A stretch of DNA of 64,000 bases from Saccharothrix sp. S26 (lineage in GTDB: Bacteria; Actinomycetota; Actinomycetes; Mycobacteriales; Pseudonocardiaceae), in assembly GCF_021390395.1 (NCBI RefSeq), contig NZ_JAJUWT010000007.1, forward strand, positions 1-64,000, written 5' to 3'. The translations under genes were made by a program, and so were the position numbers. The notes beneath the pieces are model-generated. The model was given only the letters and a program-made list of their open reading frames with translations, was not told where the DNA came from and ran no database searches. Below, one piece after another: positions 1 to 11,828 of the stretch (position 1 is its first letter; the number at the start of each line of letters is the position of its first letter).

Positions 1-1
1 G

Positions 2-106
2 ATCGCCCGCGTCCTGCAACGCATCCTCGCCCTGACCGCCGCCATCTGGCACAACGACCACACCGGCCAGCCGATCATGCGCTCCCTGACCGCCTACGAC
101 CACTAA
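2..106 (+). CDS. IS982-type transposase, C-terminal end (partial)
   Basis: The window opens inside a reading frame that ends at TAA 104-106 and encodes 34 residues, closing with RSLTAYDH. That ending, together with the preceding AAIWHND, resembles the C-terminus of actinobacterial IS982-family DDE transposases (from memory of the family, not a search). The catalytic residues would lie upstream, outside the window. I could not recognise a terminal inverted repeat in the 35 bases after the stop, so the element boundary is not placed. Whether the full gene is intact cannot be judged here. Confidence 0.6.
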   Translation: MARVLQRILALTAAIWHNDHTGQPIMRSLTAYDH

Positions 107-140
107 CCCTAGGAATCAATCATCTAGCCGGCCGCACCCG

Positions 141-1043
141 CTAGCCGAGCACCAACCGAGCGGCGCCGACGAGCCCCGCCTGGCCACCCAGCCGGGCGGG
201 CTCGACGCGCAAGCCGTCCAGGTAGGACAGTCCGCAGTGGTCGGCGACGGTCCGGCGGATCGGGTCGAACAACAACCCGCCCGCCTGCGCCACCCCGCCG
301 CCGACCACGGCCAGGTCCAGGTCGACCACCGCGGCCGTCGCCGCGATCGCCAGGCCGACCGCCCGCCCGGCCCGCTCGAACGCGGCCTTCGGGATCTCCT
401 CGCCGACGCCCGCCGCCGCGGCCAGCAGCGCCGCGTCCGCCCCGTCCGGCGCCTGCCAGCCCTGGCGGCGCGCCCACGCGACCATCCGCGGCCCGCCGGC
501 CACCGTCTCCGCGCAGCCGCGCCCACCGCACGGGCACGGGTCGCCGTCCGGCTCCACCACCACGTGCCCGATGTGCCCGGCGTTGCCCGTGCGCCCGCCG
601 AACGGCCGCCCACCCAGCACCAGTCCGCCGCCGACGCCCGTGCTGACCACCAGCCCGAGCAGGAACCGGCTGTCGCGCCCCGCGCCGAGCCAGTGCTCGC
701 CCAGCGCCATGCACGGCCCGTCGCCCGCCACCTCCACCGGCACGCCCGGCAGCAGCTCCGACACCCGCTCGCGCAGCGGGAAGCCGCGCCACCCGGGCAC
801 GTTGATGGGGCTGACCGTCCCCGCGCCGGCGTCCACGGGCCCGGCCGACGCGATGCCGACCGCCGCCACGTCCTCACCACGCACGACCTGCTCGACCACG
901 GACGCCACCGCGTCCCACGTCCGCTCCGCCGACCCGAGCGGCGTCGCCACCCGCACCGACCGCCGCACCGCGCCACCGCGGTCCACCAGCCCACCGGCGA
1001 CCTTGGTGCCGCCGACGTCCAGTGCCAGCACCAGGTCCGTCAC
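141..1043 (-). CDS. ROK-family sugar kinase (glucokinase/NagK-like)
   Basis: Probable cytoplasmic ATP-dependent kinase of a hexose or N-acetylhexosamine. The N-terminus has the phosphate-binding ALDVGGTK loop. Mid-protein are the GIASAGP and STGVGGG segments of the ROK fold, followed by the ROK signature with a zinc-binding CPCGGRGCAE cluster. The length of about 300 residues is normal for the family. I start at GTG 1043 (VTDLVLALD) because a TAGGGT -10 element lies 7 nt upstream, which suggests a leaderless message. A GTG three codons earlier (1052) is the alternative. Similarly built proteins can be either kinases or ROK repressors; no helix-turn-helix precedes the kinase fold here, so a kinase is favoured. 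Substrate is unknown. Confidence 0.85.
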   Translation of the reverse strand: MTDLVLALDVGGTKVAGGLVDRGGAVRRSVRVATPLGSAERTWDAVASVVEQVVRGEDVAAVGIASAGPVDAGAGTVSPINVPGWRGFPLRERVSELLPGVPVEVAGDGPCMALGEHWLGAGRDSRFLLGLVVSTGVGGGLVLGGRPFGGRTGNAGHIGHVVVEPDGDPCPCGGRGCAETVAGGPRMVAWARRQGWQAPDGADAALLAAAAGVGEEIPKAAFERAGRAVGLAIAATAAVVDLDLAVVGGGVAQAGGLLFDPIRRTVADHCGLSYLDGLRVEPARLGGQAGLVGAARLVLG

Positions 1044-1050
1044 GCGCGAC

Positions 1051-1056
1051 ACCCTA
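1051..1056 (-). promoter_or_regulatory. -10 element of a leaderless ROK kinase promoter
   Basis: On the minus strand TAGGGT is followed by 7 nt and then the GTG at 1043. This matches the actinobacterial leaderless layout (TANNNT plus a short gap and the start codon). No ribosome binding site is visible upstream of the GTG. Confidence 0.45.
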
Positions 1057-1106
1057 GGTCACACCCGGCCGGCGACCGGGACCGCGCCGCCGGTCAGCGC
1101 CGCCGG

Positions 1107-3287
1107 TCAGCGCCGCAACACCCGGGACAGGCCCGCGGCCACCGTGGTCGCCAGCACCCAGCCCATCGCGATCAGCCCGGACGCGATCCACTGCGCCGTG
1201 CCCGGCGTGTTCCACCGGTTCTTGTTGCCGAAGTCCACGATCGGCACGACCAGGTCGATCGTGAACAGCCACGCGTTCCACGACAGCTGGTCGTCCTGGT
1301 TGATCTCCGACAGCTCCGGCCCGGCGGCGAAGTAGAGGCTGCCCAGCAGCCACGTCACGACCAGCCACGCCAACGCGCGAGCCGGTCGGTAGCCGTAGCC
1401 GACCATCGCGCGTTGCAGCCAGCTCCACAGCAGCACCAGCGGCCGCAGCCAGCGGCGGCCCTCGGCCACCGCCCGGTACCGCAACCGCTGCTTCTCCACC
1501 AGCACGGTGGCCGCGTGCTCGTCGTTGCCGCCCGCCCGCAGCATCTCGGCGAACTGCTCGTACGGACCCGGCCGGTAGGTGCGCCGCATGGCCTGCCGCA
1601 GCCAGCGCAACCGCCGTTCGACCTCCTCGTCGTCACGCAGGTCGATCGGGTGGCGCAGCGAGTCGTAGCGGAACTCCTCCAGGTCGATCCAGCCGGTCGC
1701 GCCCCAGAAGTGCTCGTTGTCGTCCAGCACCGTGCAGCGCACCTGCCGCAGCGTCACGTCGCCGCGCGGCGGGCCGATCGGGGTCAGCTCCAGCTCCGGC
1801 ACCTGCATCCCGAGCAGGTTCAACGCGTGCGCGTCCAGCTTGTCGCCGAGCACCGCGCCCGCGAACGTGGCCATCCGGCCCACCTGCGCCCGCCGGGCCC
1901 GCACGCCGCCGTGCGCGACGAACTCCTTCGCCCCACGCGCGCAGATCAGGTCGCGGCCGATGACCGCGCCGCCGACGTCCAGCGACGGCTTGCCCGCAGG
2001 CTGGTGCCGGTATCGCCCGGGTCGGGTGATCCGGCTGCCGCGCAGGTCGAGGTTCGCGCCCACGTGCACGCCGCGCAGCTCCAGCCCGCCGGTCACCTCC
2101 ACCTCGCGGGCGGCGAGGTTGCTGCCGATGCGGGACCGGTTGCCCAGCACCGCGTCCGCGCGCGGGTTGTCCAGCGTGGACCCGTCGAGGATCAGGCTGC
2201 CCCTGGCCTGGAGGTCGACCATCCTGAGCTGGCCGCGCACGGTCGCCTGGCGGCCGATGATGTCGCCGCCGACCGTCGTGCCGTCCAGGTGCAGGGCGCG
2301 CCCGAAGCCCGTGGGCTCGGCGGTGTCCGTGGCCAGCGCGCGGCCGTAGCCGGTCGGCTCGCCGTCCGGCGCGCCCATCGCGTCGAACCTCCCACCGGAC
2401 AGCGACAGCGTGCCGCCGAGCGCGGCGTTGACCATGCGCACCGGGCCCGAGCTGGTGAAACCCCGGTCCAGCTGCACGTCGCCGCCCACCGCGATGCGGT
2501 CGAACACGAGCGTGGCGTCCGGGTCGGAGTGCGGGTCCAGCGCGTCGTCGTCGGCCCGCCCGTCGGCGGCGGTCGTGCCGCGCAACGTCAGCGCCGAGTC
2601 GACCCGTGCGGCGGCGAGCAGCACGGTGCCGCGCAGCGCGCAGTCGTTCATCAGCAGGTTGCCGCCGACGTGCAGCCCGGTGCCGTTGAACGCGTGGCTC
2701 GACGGGTTGGTGAGCGAGCCGCCGCTGAAGTTGCAGTACCCGCCGACGTGCGCGCCCGCCATCCGCAGCTCGCCGGTGACGCGCACCCGTTGCGCCAGCA
2801 GCCCGCCCGCCAGCTTCAACCGGTCGGCGTGCAGCGCGATCCCGTCCGGCACGACCAGCGCGCTGTCGCGCAACGACAAGGAGCCGGCCACGTCCGCGTC
2901 CACCAGGTCGACCAGGCCCTCGACCGCGCTGCCGGCCAGCGACACCTCGTTGGCGCAGCTCAGGTTGCGCGCCGACAGCCCGGGCAGCCGGCAGTCGGCG
3001 AACTCGATCCCGGCCAGCTTGCCCTGCCGCAGGTCCGGCGGCTCCTCGAACCGGCAGCGCACGAACTCCAGCAGGTACGGGAACTCGATCGCCCGCAGGT
3101 CCAGCACGCCGGTCAGGAACTTGTCCGCCACCCGCACGACGGGGGGCATCCCGGCCCGCCGCCGGGGCAACCGCCACGTCCCGTCCGGCTCGCCCAAGCC
3201 GCGCAGCACGTCGGCCGCGGCCATCCGGGCGGAGCGCGGCGGGCTGGGGTCGAACACGTCCAGCCCCCGCGCCCCCACCTCAGCCAT
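1107..3287 (-). CDS. Beta-helix-repeat membrane protein of unknown function
   Basis: About 726 residues. Residues ~60-500 form many imperfect repeats of about 20 residues with alternating hydrophobic positions and recurring GG-L and LRG patterns (for example HVGGNLLM, VGGDIIG, VGANLDLRG), suggesting a pentapeptide-like or bactofilin-like right-handed beta helix. A charged segment follows (RHPIDLRDDEEVERRLRWLRQ, then YEQFAEMLRAGG), then three hydrophobic helices near the C-terminus. Similar actinobacterial proteins are often annotated as membrane-associated oxidoreductases, but I see no cofactor motif, so no enzyme function is claimed. ATG 3287 is chosen because TATTGT lies 7 nt upstream (leaderless); GTG 3317 would add ten residues. 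A second, unrelated-looking protein with repeats plus helices sits at 14207-15628. Confidence 0.7.
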   Translation of the reverse strand: MAEVGARGLDVFDPSPPRSARMAAADVLRGLGEPDGTWRLPRRRAGMPPVVRVADKFLTGVLDLRAIEFPYLLEFVRCRFEEPPDLRQGKLAGIEFADCRLPGLSARNLSCANEVSLAGSAVEGLVDLVDADVAGSLSLRDSALVVPDGIALHADRLKLAGGLLAQRVRVTGELRMAGAHVGGYCNFSGGSLTNPSSHAFNGTGLHVGGNLLMNDCALRGTVLLAAARVDSALTLRGTTAADGRADDDALDPHSDPDATLVFDRIAVGGDVQLDRGFTSSGPVRMVNAALGGTLSLSGGRFDAMGAPDGEPTGYGRALATDTAEPTGFGRALHLDGTTVGGDIIGRQATVRGQLRMVDLQARGSLILDGSTLDNPRADAVLGNRSRIGSNLAAREVEVTGGLELRGVHVGANLDLRGSRITRPGRYRHQPAGKPSLDVGGAVIGRDLICARGAKEFVAHGGVRARRAQVGRMATFAGAVLGDKLDAHALNLLGMQVPELELTPIGPPRGDVTLRQVRCTVLDDNEHFWGATGWIDLEEFRYDSLRHPIDLRDDEEVERRLRWLRQAMRRTYRPGPYEQFAEMLRAGGNDEHAATVLVEKQRLRYRAVAEGRRWLRPLVLLWSWLQRAMVGYGYRPARALAWLVVTWLLGSLYFAAGPELSEINQDDQLSWNAWLFTIDLVVPIVDFGNKNRWNTPGTAQWIASGLIAMGWVLATTVAAGLSRVLRR

Positions 3288-3342
3288 GAGATCGACAATA
3301 GGGGCAGCCACCGACACCCGGGGCGGGTTCGGCGGACGCGGC

Positions 3343-4107
3343 TCACGCGCCGCGCGGCCCCTGGTGCGTCGGGTCGAGCACGCGGGCCAGGAACGACTGC
3401 GTGCGCTCGTGCCGCGGCGCGCCGATGACCTGCTCGGCCGGGCCCTCCTCGACGACGTACCCGCCGTCCATGAACAGCACCCGGTCGGCCACCTCGCGGG
3501 CGAACTGCATCTCGTGGGTCACCACGAGCATCGTCATGCCCTCGTCGGCGAGCTGCCGCATCACCCCGAGCACGTCGCCGACGAGCTCCGGGTCCAGCGC
3601 CGAGGTCGGCTCGTCGAACAGCATCACGTCCGGGTCCATCGACAGCGCCCGCGCGATGGCCACGCGCTGCTGCTGGCCGCCGGACAGCTGCGCGGGCATG
3701 GCGTTCACCTTGTCCGACAGCCCCACCCGCTCCAGGTTGCGCAGCGCGATCTCCTGCGCCTCCTGCTCGCTGCGCTTGAGCACCTTGCGCTGCGCGACCG
3801 TGAGGTTCGCCAGCACGTTGAGGTGCGAGAACAGGTTGAACGACTGGAACACCATGCCGATCTTGGTGCGGGCCCGGTCGATGTCCACGTCGGGGTCGGT
3901 CAGCTCCACGCCGTGGACGACGATCTTGCCGCCGCTCGGCTCCTCCAGCAGGTTCACGCAGCGCAGCAGCGTGGACTTGCCCGAGCCGGACGGCCCGATG
4001 ACGCAGACGACGTCACCCCGGTCGACCCGGACGTCGATGCCCTTGAGCACCTCGAGCTCGCCGAACGACTTCTTCAGCCCGGTGATCTCCACGACGACGT
4101 CGCTCAC
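3343..4107 (-). CDS. Polar amino acid ABC transporter, ATP-binding subunit
   Basis: 254-residue nucleotide-binding subunit of a polar amino acid importer of the GlnQ/HisP/GluA type. Walker A is GPSGSGKST (residues ~35-43), the Q-loop is VFQSFNLF, the ABC signature is LSGGQQQR, Walker B is [14 protein letters not shown], and the switch histidine is in VVTHEM. The [13 protein letters not shown] segment is typical of amino acid importers. The GTG start at 4107 overlaps the permease stop as GTGA, so translational coupling is likely. It is the last gene of a minus-strand operon ordered binding protein, permease, ATPase. A longer open frame upstream runs antiframe through the permease and is not the real start. 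Confidence 0.95.
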   Translation of the reverse strand: MSDVVVEITGLKKSFGELEVLKGIDVRVDRGDVVCVIGPSGSGKSTLLRCVNLLEEPSGGKIVVHGVELTDPDVDIDRARTKIGMVFQSFNLFSHLNVLANLTVAQRKVLKRSEQEAQEIALRNLERVGLSDKVNAMPAQLSGGQQQRVAIARALSMDPDVMLFDEPTSALDPELVGDVLGVMRQLADEGMTMLVVTHEMQFAREVADRVLFMDGGYVVEEGPAEQVIGAPRHERTQSFLARVLDPTHQGPRGA

Positions 4108-4928
4108 GCCGACACCCCCAACCCGGTCGACTCCGGCGTGCTGATCTTCTTGCCGCCCGTGCGCTTCTCCAGGTACCGCGACAGGTGGCCCAGCGGCAGC
4201 GTGATGATCAGGTAGCACAGGCCCGCGATGAGGATCGGCGTCAGCGACGGCGACCGGCTCAGCGTCTCGCGGCCGAACTTGGTCAGCTCGTACTGCTCGC
4301 GGAACAGGCCCAGGATGTAGATCAGCGACGAGTCCTTGGTGAGCAGGATCAGCTCGTTGGTCAGCGGCGGCAGGATGATCCGGAACGCCTGCGGGATGAC
4401 GATGGTCACCGTCGCGCGGGCGCTGGACATGCCCAGCGAGCGAGCCGCCTCGATCTGGCCCTTGGGCACGGCCTGGATGCCGGCCCGGATCGTCTCGGCC
4501 ATGTAGGCCGCGCCCACGCCGCCCAGCGCCAGCATCACCGTGCTCAGCGGGTCGAACTGGATCTGGAACGCGATGGGCACGCCGTAGTAGATGGCGATGA
4601 AGACCAGCAGCGCCGGCACACCGCGGAAGACCTCGATGTAGACGATGGCGATCCAGCGGTACGGCGCGACCGACGACAGCCGCATCAGCGCCAGCACCAG
4701 GCCCAGCGCCAGGCCGAACGCGAAGCCGAGGGCGGTGTAGAGGATCGTGTTCTTCAACGCCACGGTGATGACGTTGGGGAACATGGCCGCGGCGATCTCG
4801 GTGTTGAAGAACGCCTTGCGGACCTGTTCCCAGTCGGCGGTGAGCACCAGGGCGGCGACCACCACGACCAGCAGGCCGTACTGGCCGGCGCGGATCGCGT
4901 GCGCCCGTTGTCGCTTCGAGAGTGCCAT
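4104..4928 (-). CDS. Polar amino acid ABC transporter, permease subunit
   Basis: 274-residue integral membrane permease of the HisM/GlnP type, probably forming a homodimer because only one permease gene is present. Several strong hydrophobic helices follow an N-terminal KRQRAH segment. The family EAA-loop is visible as [23 protein letters not shown], which contacts the ATPase. The start at ATG 4928 is preceded by GAGGAAT at proper spacing. An in-frame start 18 codons upstream has no such site. The stop overlaps the ATPase start by 4 bp. The 73-bp gap to the binding-protein gene (5002) allows a common transcript. Confidence 0.93.
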   Translation of the reverse strand: MALSKRQRAHAIRAGQYGLLVVVVAALVLTADWEQVRKAFFNTEIAAAMFPNVITVALKNTILYTALGFAFGLALGLVLALMRLSSVAPYRWIAIVYIEVFRGVPALLVFIAIYYGVPIAFQIQFDPLSTVMLALGGVGAAYMAETIRAGIQAVPKGQIEAARSLGMSSARATVTIVIPQAFRIILPPLTNELILLTKDSSLIYILGLFREQYELTKFGRETLSRSPSLTPILIAGLCYLIITLPLGHLSRYLEKRTGGKKISTPESTGLGVSA

Positions 4929-5001
4929 GTGGATTCCTCGCGCGGTGGGTGGACAAGGCGCGGGGCCGGTGCCTGGCAGCACCGGCCCCGCGGTCAGCCG
5001 G

Positions 5002-5820
5002 TTACTTCGACTCCGGCTTCTTGCCGAACCACTTCTCGTAGATCTTGTCGTACTCGCCGCTGTCCTTGGCCTTCTTCAAGACCTCGTTGACCTTGTTCAG
5101 CAGGGCGGTGTTGCCCTTCTTGACGCCGATGCCGTACTGCTCACCGGTGTCGAACTCGGCGGTGACCTCGGTGTCGGGGAACTCCTTGGCGTAGTCGAAC
5201 AGCACGCCGTTGTCGTTGATGCCCGCGTCCACCGCCCCGGTGCGCACGGCGGTCTCCATCAGCGGCAGGTCCTCGAACTGGACCACGGTGTAGCCGTTGG
5301 CCGCCGCGTTGTCGTTGGCGTACTTCTCACCGGTGGTGTCCTGCTGGACGGCGAGCTTCTTGCCCTTCAGCCCGGCCAGGTCCTTGATCCCGGAGCCCTT
5401 CTTGACCAGCAGCGCCTGCGAGGCCTCGAAGTACGGGTCGGAGAAGTCGATCGCCTGCTTGCGCTCCTCGGTGATCGTCATGCCGGCCGCGGCGACGTCG
5501 CACTGGTTGGCGCTGAAGCTCGTGCCCGAGGTGATGGTCTCGAACGGGGTGTCGAAGATCTCCTGGGTGACGCCCAGGTCCTTGGCCACCAGGTCGACGA
5601 GGTCGACGTCGAAGCCGACGGTCTTGTCGCCCTCGCTGTACTGGAACGGCTTGTAGGACAGGTGGGTGCAGGTGACCAGCTTGCCGCTCTGGACCAGGGC
5701 GATGTTGGACCCGTCGCCTGACGAGCCGTTGTTGACCTTGGTCGCGCACGCCGTCATCGTGGCCGCCAAGGCGAGCACGGGAATCAGGGCGAGCGCAGCG
5801 TGCCTGGTACGACGGGCCAC
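5002..5820 (-). CDS. Amino acid ABC transporter substrate-binding lipoprotein
   Basis: 272-residue periplasmic-type binding protein, anchored as a lipoprotein. After the ARRTRHAAL start comes a hydrophobic signal and a lipobox-like MTAC at residues ~24-27. The mature part has the SBP family 3 pattern: FQYSEGDKTVGFDVDLVDLVAK near the start, then AGMTITEERKQAIDFSDPY (classic signature), then a C-terminal KIYEKWFG. GTG 5820 is chosen because a GAGGAG site lies just upstream; a more upstream ATG at 5892 would bury the signal peptide. It is first in the operon with the permease and ATPase. The ligand is probably glutamate, glutamine or a related amino acid, but specificity cannot be read. Confidence 0.92.
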   Translation of the reverse strand: MARRTRHAALALIPVLALAATMTACATKVNNGSSGDGSNIALVQSGKLVTCTHLSYKPFQYSEGDKTVGFDVDLVDLVAKDLGVTQEIFDTPFETITSGTSFSANQCDVAAAGMTITEERKQAIDFSDPYFEASQALLVKKGSGIKDLAGLKGKKLAVQQDTTGEKYANDNAAANGYTVVQFEDLPLMETAVRTGAVDAGINDNGVLFDYAKEFPDTEVTAEFDTGEQYGIGVKKGNTALLNKVNEVLKKAKDSGEYDKIYEKWFGKKPESK

Positions 5821-5976
5821 GGCGTCACTCCTCGTAACTGTGTCGGTCGAGTGTTCGGCATACTGCCACTTGGGTGACTGGGTGCACAGCACGTGCGTGT
5901 TACAGAACTTCGGTGTGCATCAATCTTGCGTCACAGGGACTGGACGGCAGCAAATCGTTCAGCCGTTTGGCCTTCA

Positions 5977-8676
<2,700 letters not shown>

Positions 8677-8769
8677 CGGTTCAGTAAACCCGGTTACCGG
8701 CGGGTTAGGTCACATCTCCGGCCGGTGTTTGCGAACCCGGTCAGGTGGGCGCGTCGTCACGCTGCGTGG

Positions 8770-10194
8770 CTACCGCTCGACTCCCCGGTGGGCGTGCGCG
8801 TCCAGCACCACGGCCACGGCCTCGGTGATCCGGGCCGCGTGCGCCAGGTGCAGCCACTCGTCCGGCACGTGGCAGTTCGAATCCGGCCCGACCGCGCCCG
8901 TGACGAGGAACTGCGCCCGCGGGTACGCCTCGTGCAGCAGGCCCATGAACGGGATCGAGCCGCCCAGCGCGACCGTCCGCCACGGCGCGTCGAACACCTC
9001 CTTGCCGACCCGGTCCAGCGTCTCGCGCAGCCACGGGGCGAGCTCCGGCGCGTTCCACCCGTCCGCGAACTCGACGCGCGACAGCTCCACCGCGGCCCCG
9101 TACGGCACGTCGGTCGTCAACGCCCGGCGCACCGCCTCGATCGCCGCCTTCGAGTCCGCCGTGGGCGGCAGCCGGAAGCTCAGCACCAGCGTGGTGAACG
9201 GCCGCAGCACGTTGCCCGCGTCATCGGGCTCGGGCAGCCCGGACGCGCCGGTGACCGACAGCGTCGGCCGCCACCCGGCGTTGAGCGCCAGCTCCACCTC
9301 GTCCTCGCCCATCGGCTGCGTCCCCGCCGCCCACGGCACGCTGCCGACCAGCACACCGGGCGTGCTGGCCACCGCGTCGCGCACCTCCGCCACCCGGTGC
9401 TCCGGGATGTCGACGTGCATCTCGCGCACCAGCACCTCGCCGGTCGCGGAGTCCTCCAGCCGGTCGAGCAGCTGCCGGGCGATCCGGAACGACGAGGGCA
9501 CGATCCCGCTCGCCATGCCCGAGTGCAGCCCGCTCTCCAGCACCCGCACGGTCATCGTGACCTGCGCCAACCCGCGCAACGACGTGGTCAGCCACATCCG
9601 GTCGTAGTCGTTGCCGCCCGAGTCCAGGCACACGACCAGCGACACGTCGCCCAGCCGGGGCCGCAGGTGGTCCAGGTACGCGGGCAGGTCCGGGCTGCCG
9701 GACTCCTCACCGGTCTCCAGCAGCACGACGCACCGCGAGTGCGTGCCGCCCGCCCGCCGGACGCCCTCGATCGCGGCGATCGCCGCGTAGCCCGAGTAGC
9801 CGTCGTCCGCCGCGCCGCGCCCGTAGAGCCGCCCGTCGCGCACGACCGGCGTCCACGGCCCGAGCCCTTCGCCCCAGCCGCCGACCGGCGGCTGCTTGTC
9901 CAAGTGGCCGTACAGCAGCACGGTGTCGGACGTCGGGGCGGTGCCGGGCACGTCGACCAGCAGCAGGGGCGTGCGGTCGGGCAGTTGGACGACCTCGACG
10001 GTCGTGCCGGGCAGGTCGCGGTCGGCGAGCCAGGCGCGCACGTGCTCCACCGCGGCGGCCAGGTGGCCGTGCGAGGCCCACGCGGGGTCGAAGATCGGGG
10101 AGATCGCGGGCACCGCGACCAAGGCGGACAGGCTCGGGAGGATGTCGTCGTCCCAGAGCCCGCGAACGGTACGGGTCAGCGCTGAACGGTCCAC
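8770..10194 (-). CDS. M20 family metallopeptidase (dipeptidase)
   Basis: 474-residue zinc-dependent peptidase of the M20/M25/M40 group. Visible motifs in order are YGHLDKQP (first metal ligand H and a catalytic D), GRGAADDGYSG (bridging D), ETGEESGSPDL (catalytic and metal E), CLDSGGNDYD (metal D), and a late histidine in LLHEAYP. An inserted dimerisation domain lies between. No secretion signal is present, so it is likely a cytoplasmic carboxypeptidase or dipeptidase releasing amino acids. Its 5' end faces the bkd operon across a 440-bp divergent intergenic region with palindromes, so shared control with branched-chain amino acid breakdown is possible but not shown. Confidence 0.88.
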   Translation of the reverse strand: MDRSALTRTVRGLWDDDILPSLSALVAVPAISPIFDPAWASHGHLAAAVEHVRAWLADRDLPGTTVEVVQLPDRTPLLLVDVPGTAPTSDTVLLYGHLDKQPPVGGWGEGLGPWTPVVRDGRLYGRGAADDGYSGYAAIAAIEGVRRAGGTHSRCVVLLETGEESGSPDLPAYLDHLRPRLGDVSLVVCLDSGGNDYDRMWLTTSLRGLAQVTMTVRVLESGLHSGMASGIVPSSFRIARQLLDRLEDSATGEVLVREMHVDIPEHRVAEVRDAVASTPGVLVGSVPWAAGTQPMGEDEVELALNAGWRPTLSVTGASGLPEPDDAGNVLRPFTTLVLSFRLPPTADSKAAIEAVRRALTTDVPYGAAVELSRVEFADGWNAPELAPWLRETLDRVGKEVFDAPWRTVALGGSIPFMGLLHEAYPRAQFLVTGAVGPDSNCHVPDEWLHLAHAARITEAVAVVLDAHAHRGVER

Positions 10195-10344
10195 GCCCCG
10201 ATCCTGTCACGGCGCAGGGGCCCGGGCGTGGTTTCGCGTGGTGGAAATGCTCGGCCGGGCCGATGGTCGGTAGTCCATCCAACGCGGAACGGCCGACGTG
10301 GGGCGTTGCGGCCCACCGCGGGTGTCCGAAAGCGCACGCAAGGG

Positions 10345-10419
10345 GTTAACGATCGGTAACCGGGACGGCACCGTCCGACAATCGGACGCTCTACTCGGAC
10401 GGCCGAAGATTGGCCGTCC
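10345..10419. promoter_or_regulatory. Three palindromes in the M20 / bkdA divergent region
   Basis: In the 440-bp gap between the divergent genes I see three inverted repeats: GTTAACGATCGGTAAC (10345-10360, one mismatched pair), GTCCGA-CAA-TCGGAC (10373-10387, perfect), and GGACGGCC-7nt-GGCCGTCC (10397-10419, perfect). They lie 215-290 bp before the bkdA start. They could be regulator sites (for example for an Lrp/AsnC or TetR protein) or part of a leader. No such regulator gene is adjacent. The remaining DNA of this gap holds nothing I recognise. Confidence 0.5.
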
Positions 10420-10634
10420 AACCGTTACCGCACGTCAGGCCGCTGCACGGCAGATTACGAACTGGGACGGGGCTCACCATGTCGGGTGACGCCATGTCAG
10501 GATGTGGATGAGAACACCGTCAGCGCCGACGGTTGCCCGACCCCCACACCCCGGGGGCGACGGCGACTGGCGGTGCAGCCGCGCACGGTCGCCACAAGCG
10601 ACCGGGCGGCCTCGTAGACGAGGAGACAAGGCGC

Positions 10635-11828
10635 ATGTCGTCCCCCGAGAAATGGACGCACCCAGGGCCGGATGCCGCGCCGGCCACTGCTGCCAAACCG
10701 ACAGCGGAACAGGTGATCGCAGGCTTGCGAGCGACAGACGAGGGCGGCGCCGACCTGGTGCAGCTGCTCACCCCCGAGGGCGAGCGCGTCCAGCACCCGG
10801 ACTTCGACATCGACATCACCGGCGAGGAGCTGCGCGGGCTGTACCGCGACATGGTCCTGGTCCGCCGGGTCGACCGCGAGGCCAACGCGCTGCAGCGCAA
10901 GGGCGAGCTGGGCATCTGGGTGCCGCTGCTGGGCCAGGAGGCCGCGCAGATCGGCGCGGGCCGGGCGCTGCGACCGCAGGACATGGCGTTCCCGAGCTAC
11001 CGCGAGCACGGCATCGCGTGGACGCGCGGCGTGAAGCCCACCGAGCTGCTGGGCATCTTCCGCGGCACGGACAACGGCACGTGGGACCCGGTCGAGCACC
11101 GCTTCCACCCGTACACGATCGTCATCGGCAACCAGGTGCTCAACGCCGCCGGGTACGCCATGGGGCAGAAGTTCGACGGCAAGGTCGGCGACGCCGACGG
11201 CGAGGCCACCATCTGCTTCTTCGGCGACGGCGCGACCAGCCAGGGCGACGTGCACGAGGGCTTCGTGTGGGCCGCGGTCTACGACGCGCCGCTGGTGTTC
11301 TTCTGCCAGAACAACCAGTGGGCGATCTCCGAGCCGACCGAGCGCCAGTCCCGCCTCCCGCTCTACCAGCGGGCGCGCGGCTACGGCTTCCCCGGCATCC
11401 GGGTCGACGGCAACGACGTGCTGGCCACCCTCGCGGTCACCCGCTGGGCGCTGGAGGAGTGCCGGCAGGGCAACGGCCCGATCCTGATCGAGGCGTTCAC
11501 CTACCGCATGGACGCGCACACCACGTCCGACGACCCGTCGCGCTACCGGCTGTCCGACGAGCTGGAGCTGTGGAAGCTCAAGGACCCGATCGAGCGGGTC
11601 AAGGTGCACCTGGTCAAGCAGCAGTGGGCCGACCAGGCGTTCTTCGAGTCGGTCGAGGCCGAGGCCGAGCAGATCGCGATCGAGCTGCGGGACTACTGCG
11701 TGAACCTGCCCGACCCGCCGGCCGGGCGCATCTTCAGCGAGGTCTACGCCGAGGGCAACCCCGTCCTGGAGGCGCAACGCGACGAGTTCCTGGCCTACCA
11801 CGCCGGGTTCGCGGGAGGTGAGCACTGA
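10635..11828 (+). CDS. bkdA: 2-oxoacid (branched-chain) dehydrogenase E1 alpha
   Basis: 397-residue thiamine diphosphate enzyme subunit, E1 alpha. The TPP/Mg motif is visible as GDGATSQGDVHEG followed by FCQNNQWAIS (GDG...NN, residues ~195-225). The YREHGIAW and RMDAHTTSDDPSRYR segments are typical; the latter resembles the phosphorylation-loop region of mitochondrial BCKDH E1 alpha. With E1 beta it decarboxylates 2-oxo acids and passes the acyl group to E2. The long N-terminal extension (VQHPDFDIDITGEEL) fits branched-chain type enzymes better than pyruvate dehydrogenase, but substrate is an inference. ATG 10635 has GAGGAGA upstream; an in-frame start at 10533 lacks it. The stop overlaps bkdB as TGATG. 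Confidence 0.9.
   Translation: MSSPEKWTHPGPDAAPATAAKPTAEQVIAGLRATDEGGADLVQLLTPEGERVQHPDFDIDITGEELRGLYRDMVLVRRVDREANALQRKGELGIWVPLLGQEAAQIGAGRALRPQDMAFPSYREHGIAWTRGVKPTELLGIFRGTDNGTWDPVEHRFHPYTIVIGNQVLNAAGYAMGQKFDGKVGDADGEATICFFGDGATSQGDVHEGFVWAAVYDAPLVFFCQNNQWAISEPTERQSRLPLYQRARGYGFPGIRVDGNDVLATLAVTRWALEECRQGNGPILIEAFTYRMDAHTTSDDPSRYRLSDELELWKLKDPIERVKVHLVKQQWADQAFFESVEAEAEQIAIELRDYCVNLPDPPAGRIFSEVYAEGNPVLEAQRDEFLAYHAGFAGGEH

Noticed and set aside
237..3428. Long open frame on the plus strand antisense to the ROK and beta-helix genes
   Set aside because: It is a GC-rich antisense frame with Arg/Pro/Gln-rich composition, no start signal and no motif; both minus-strand genes explain the region.
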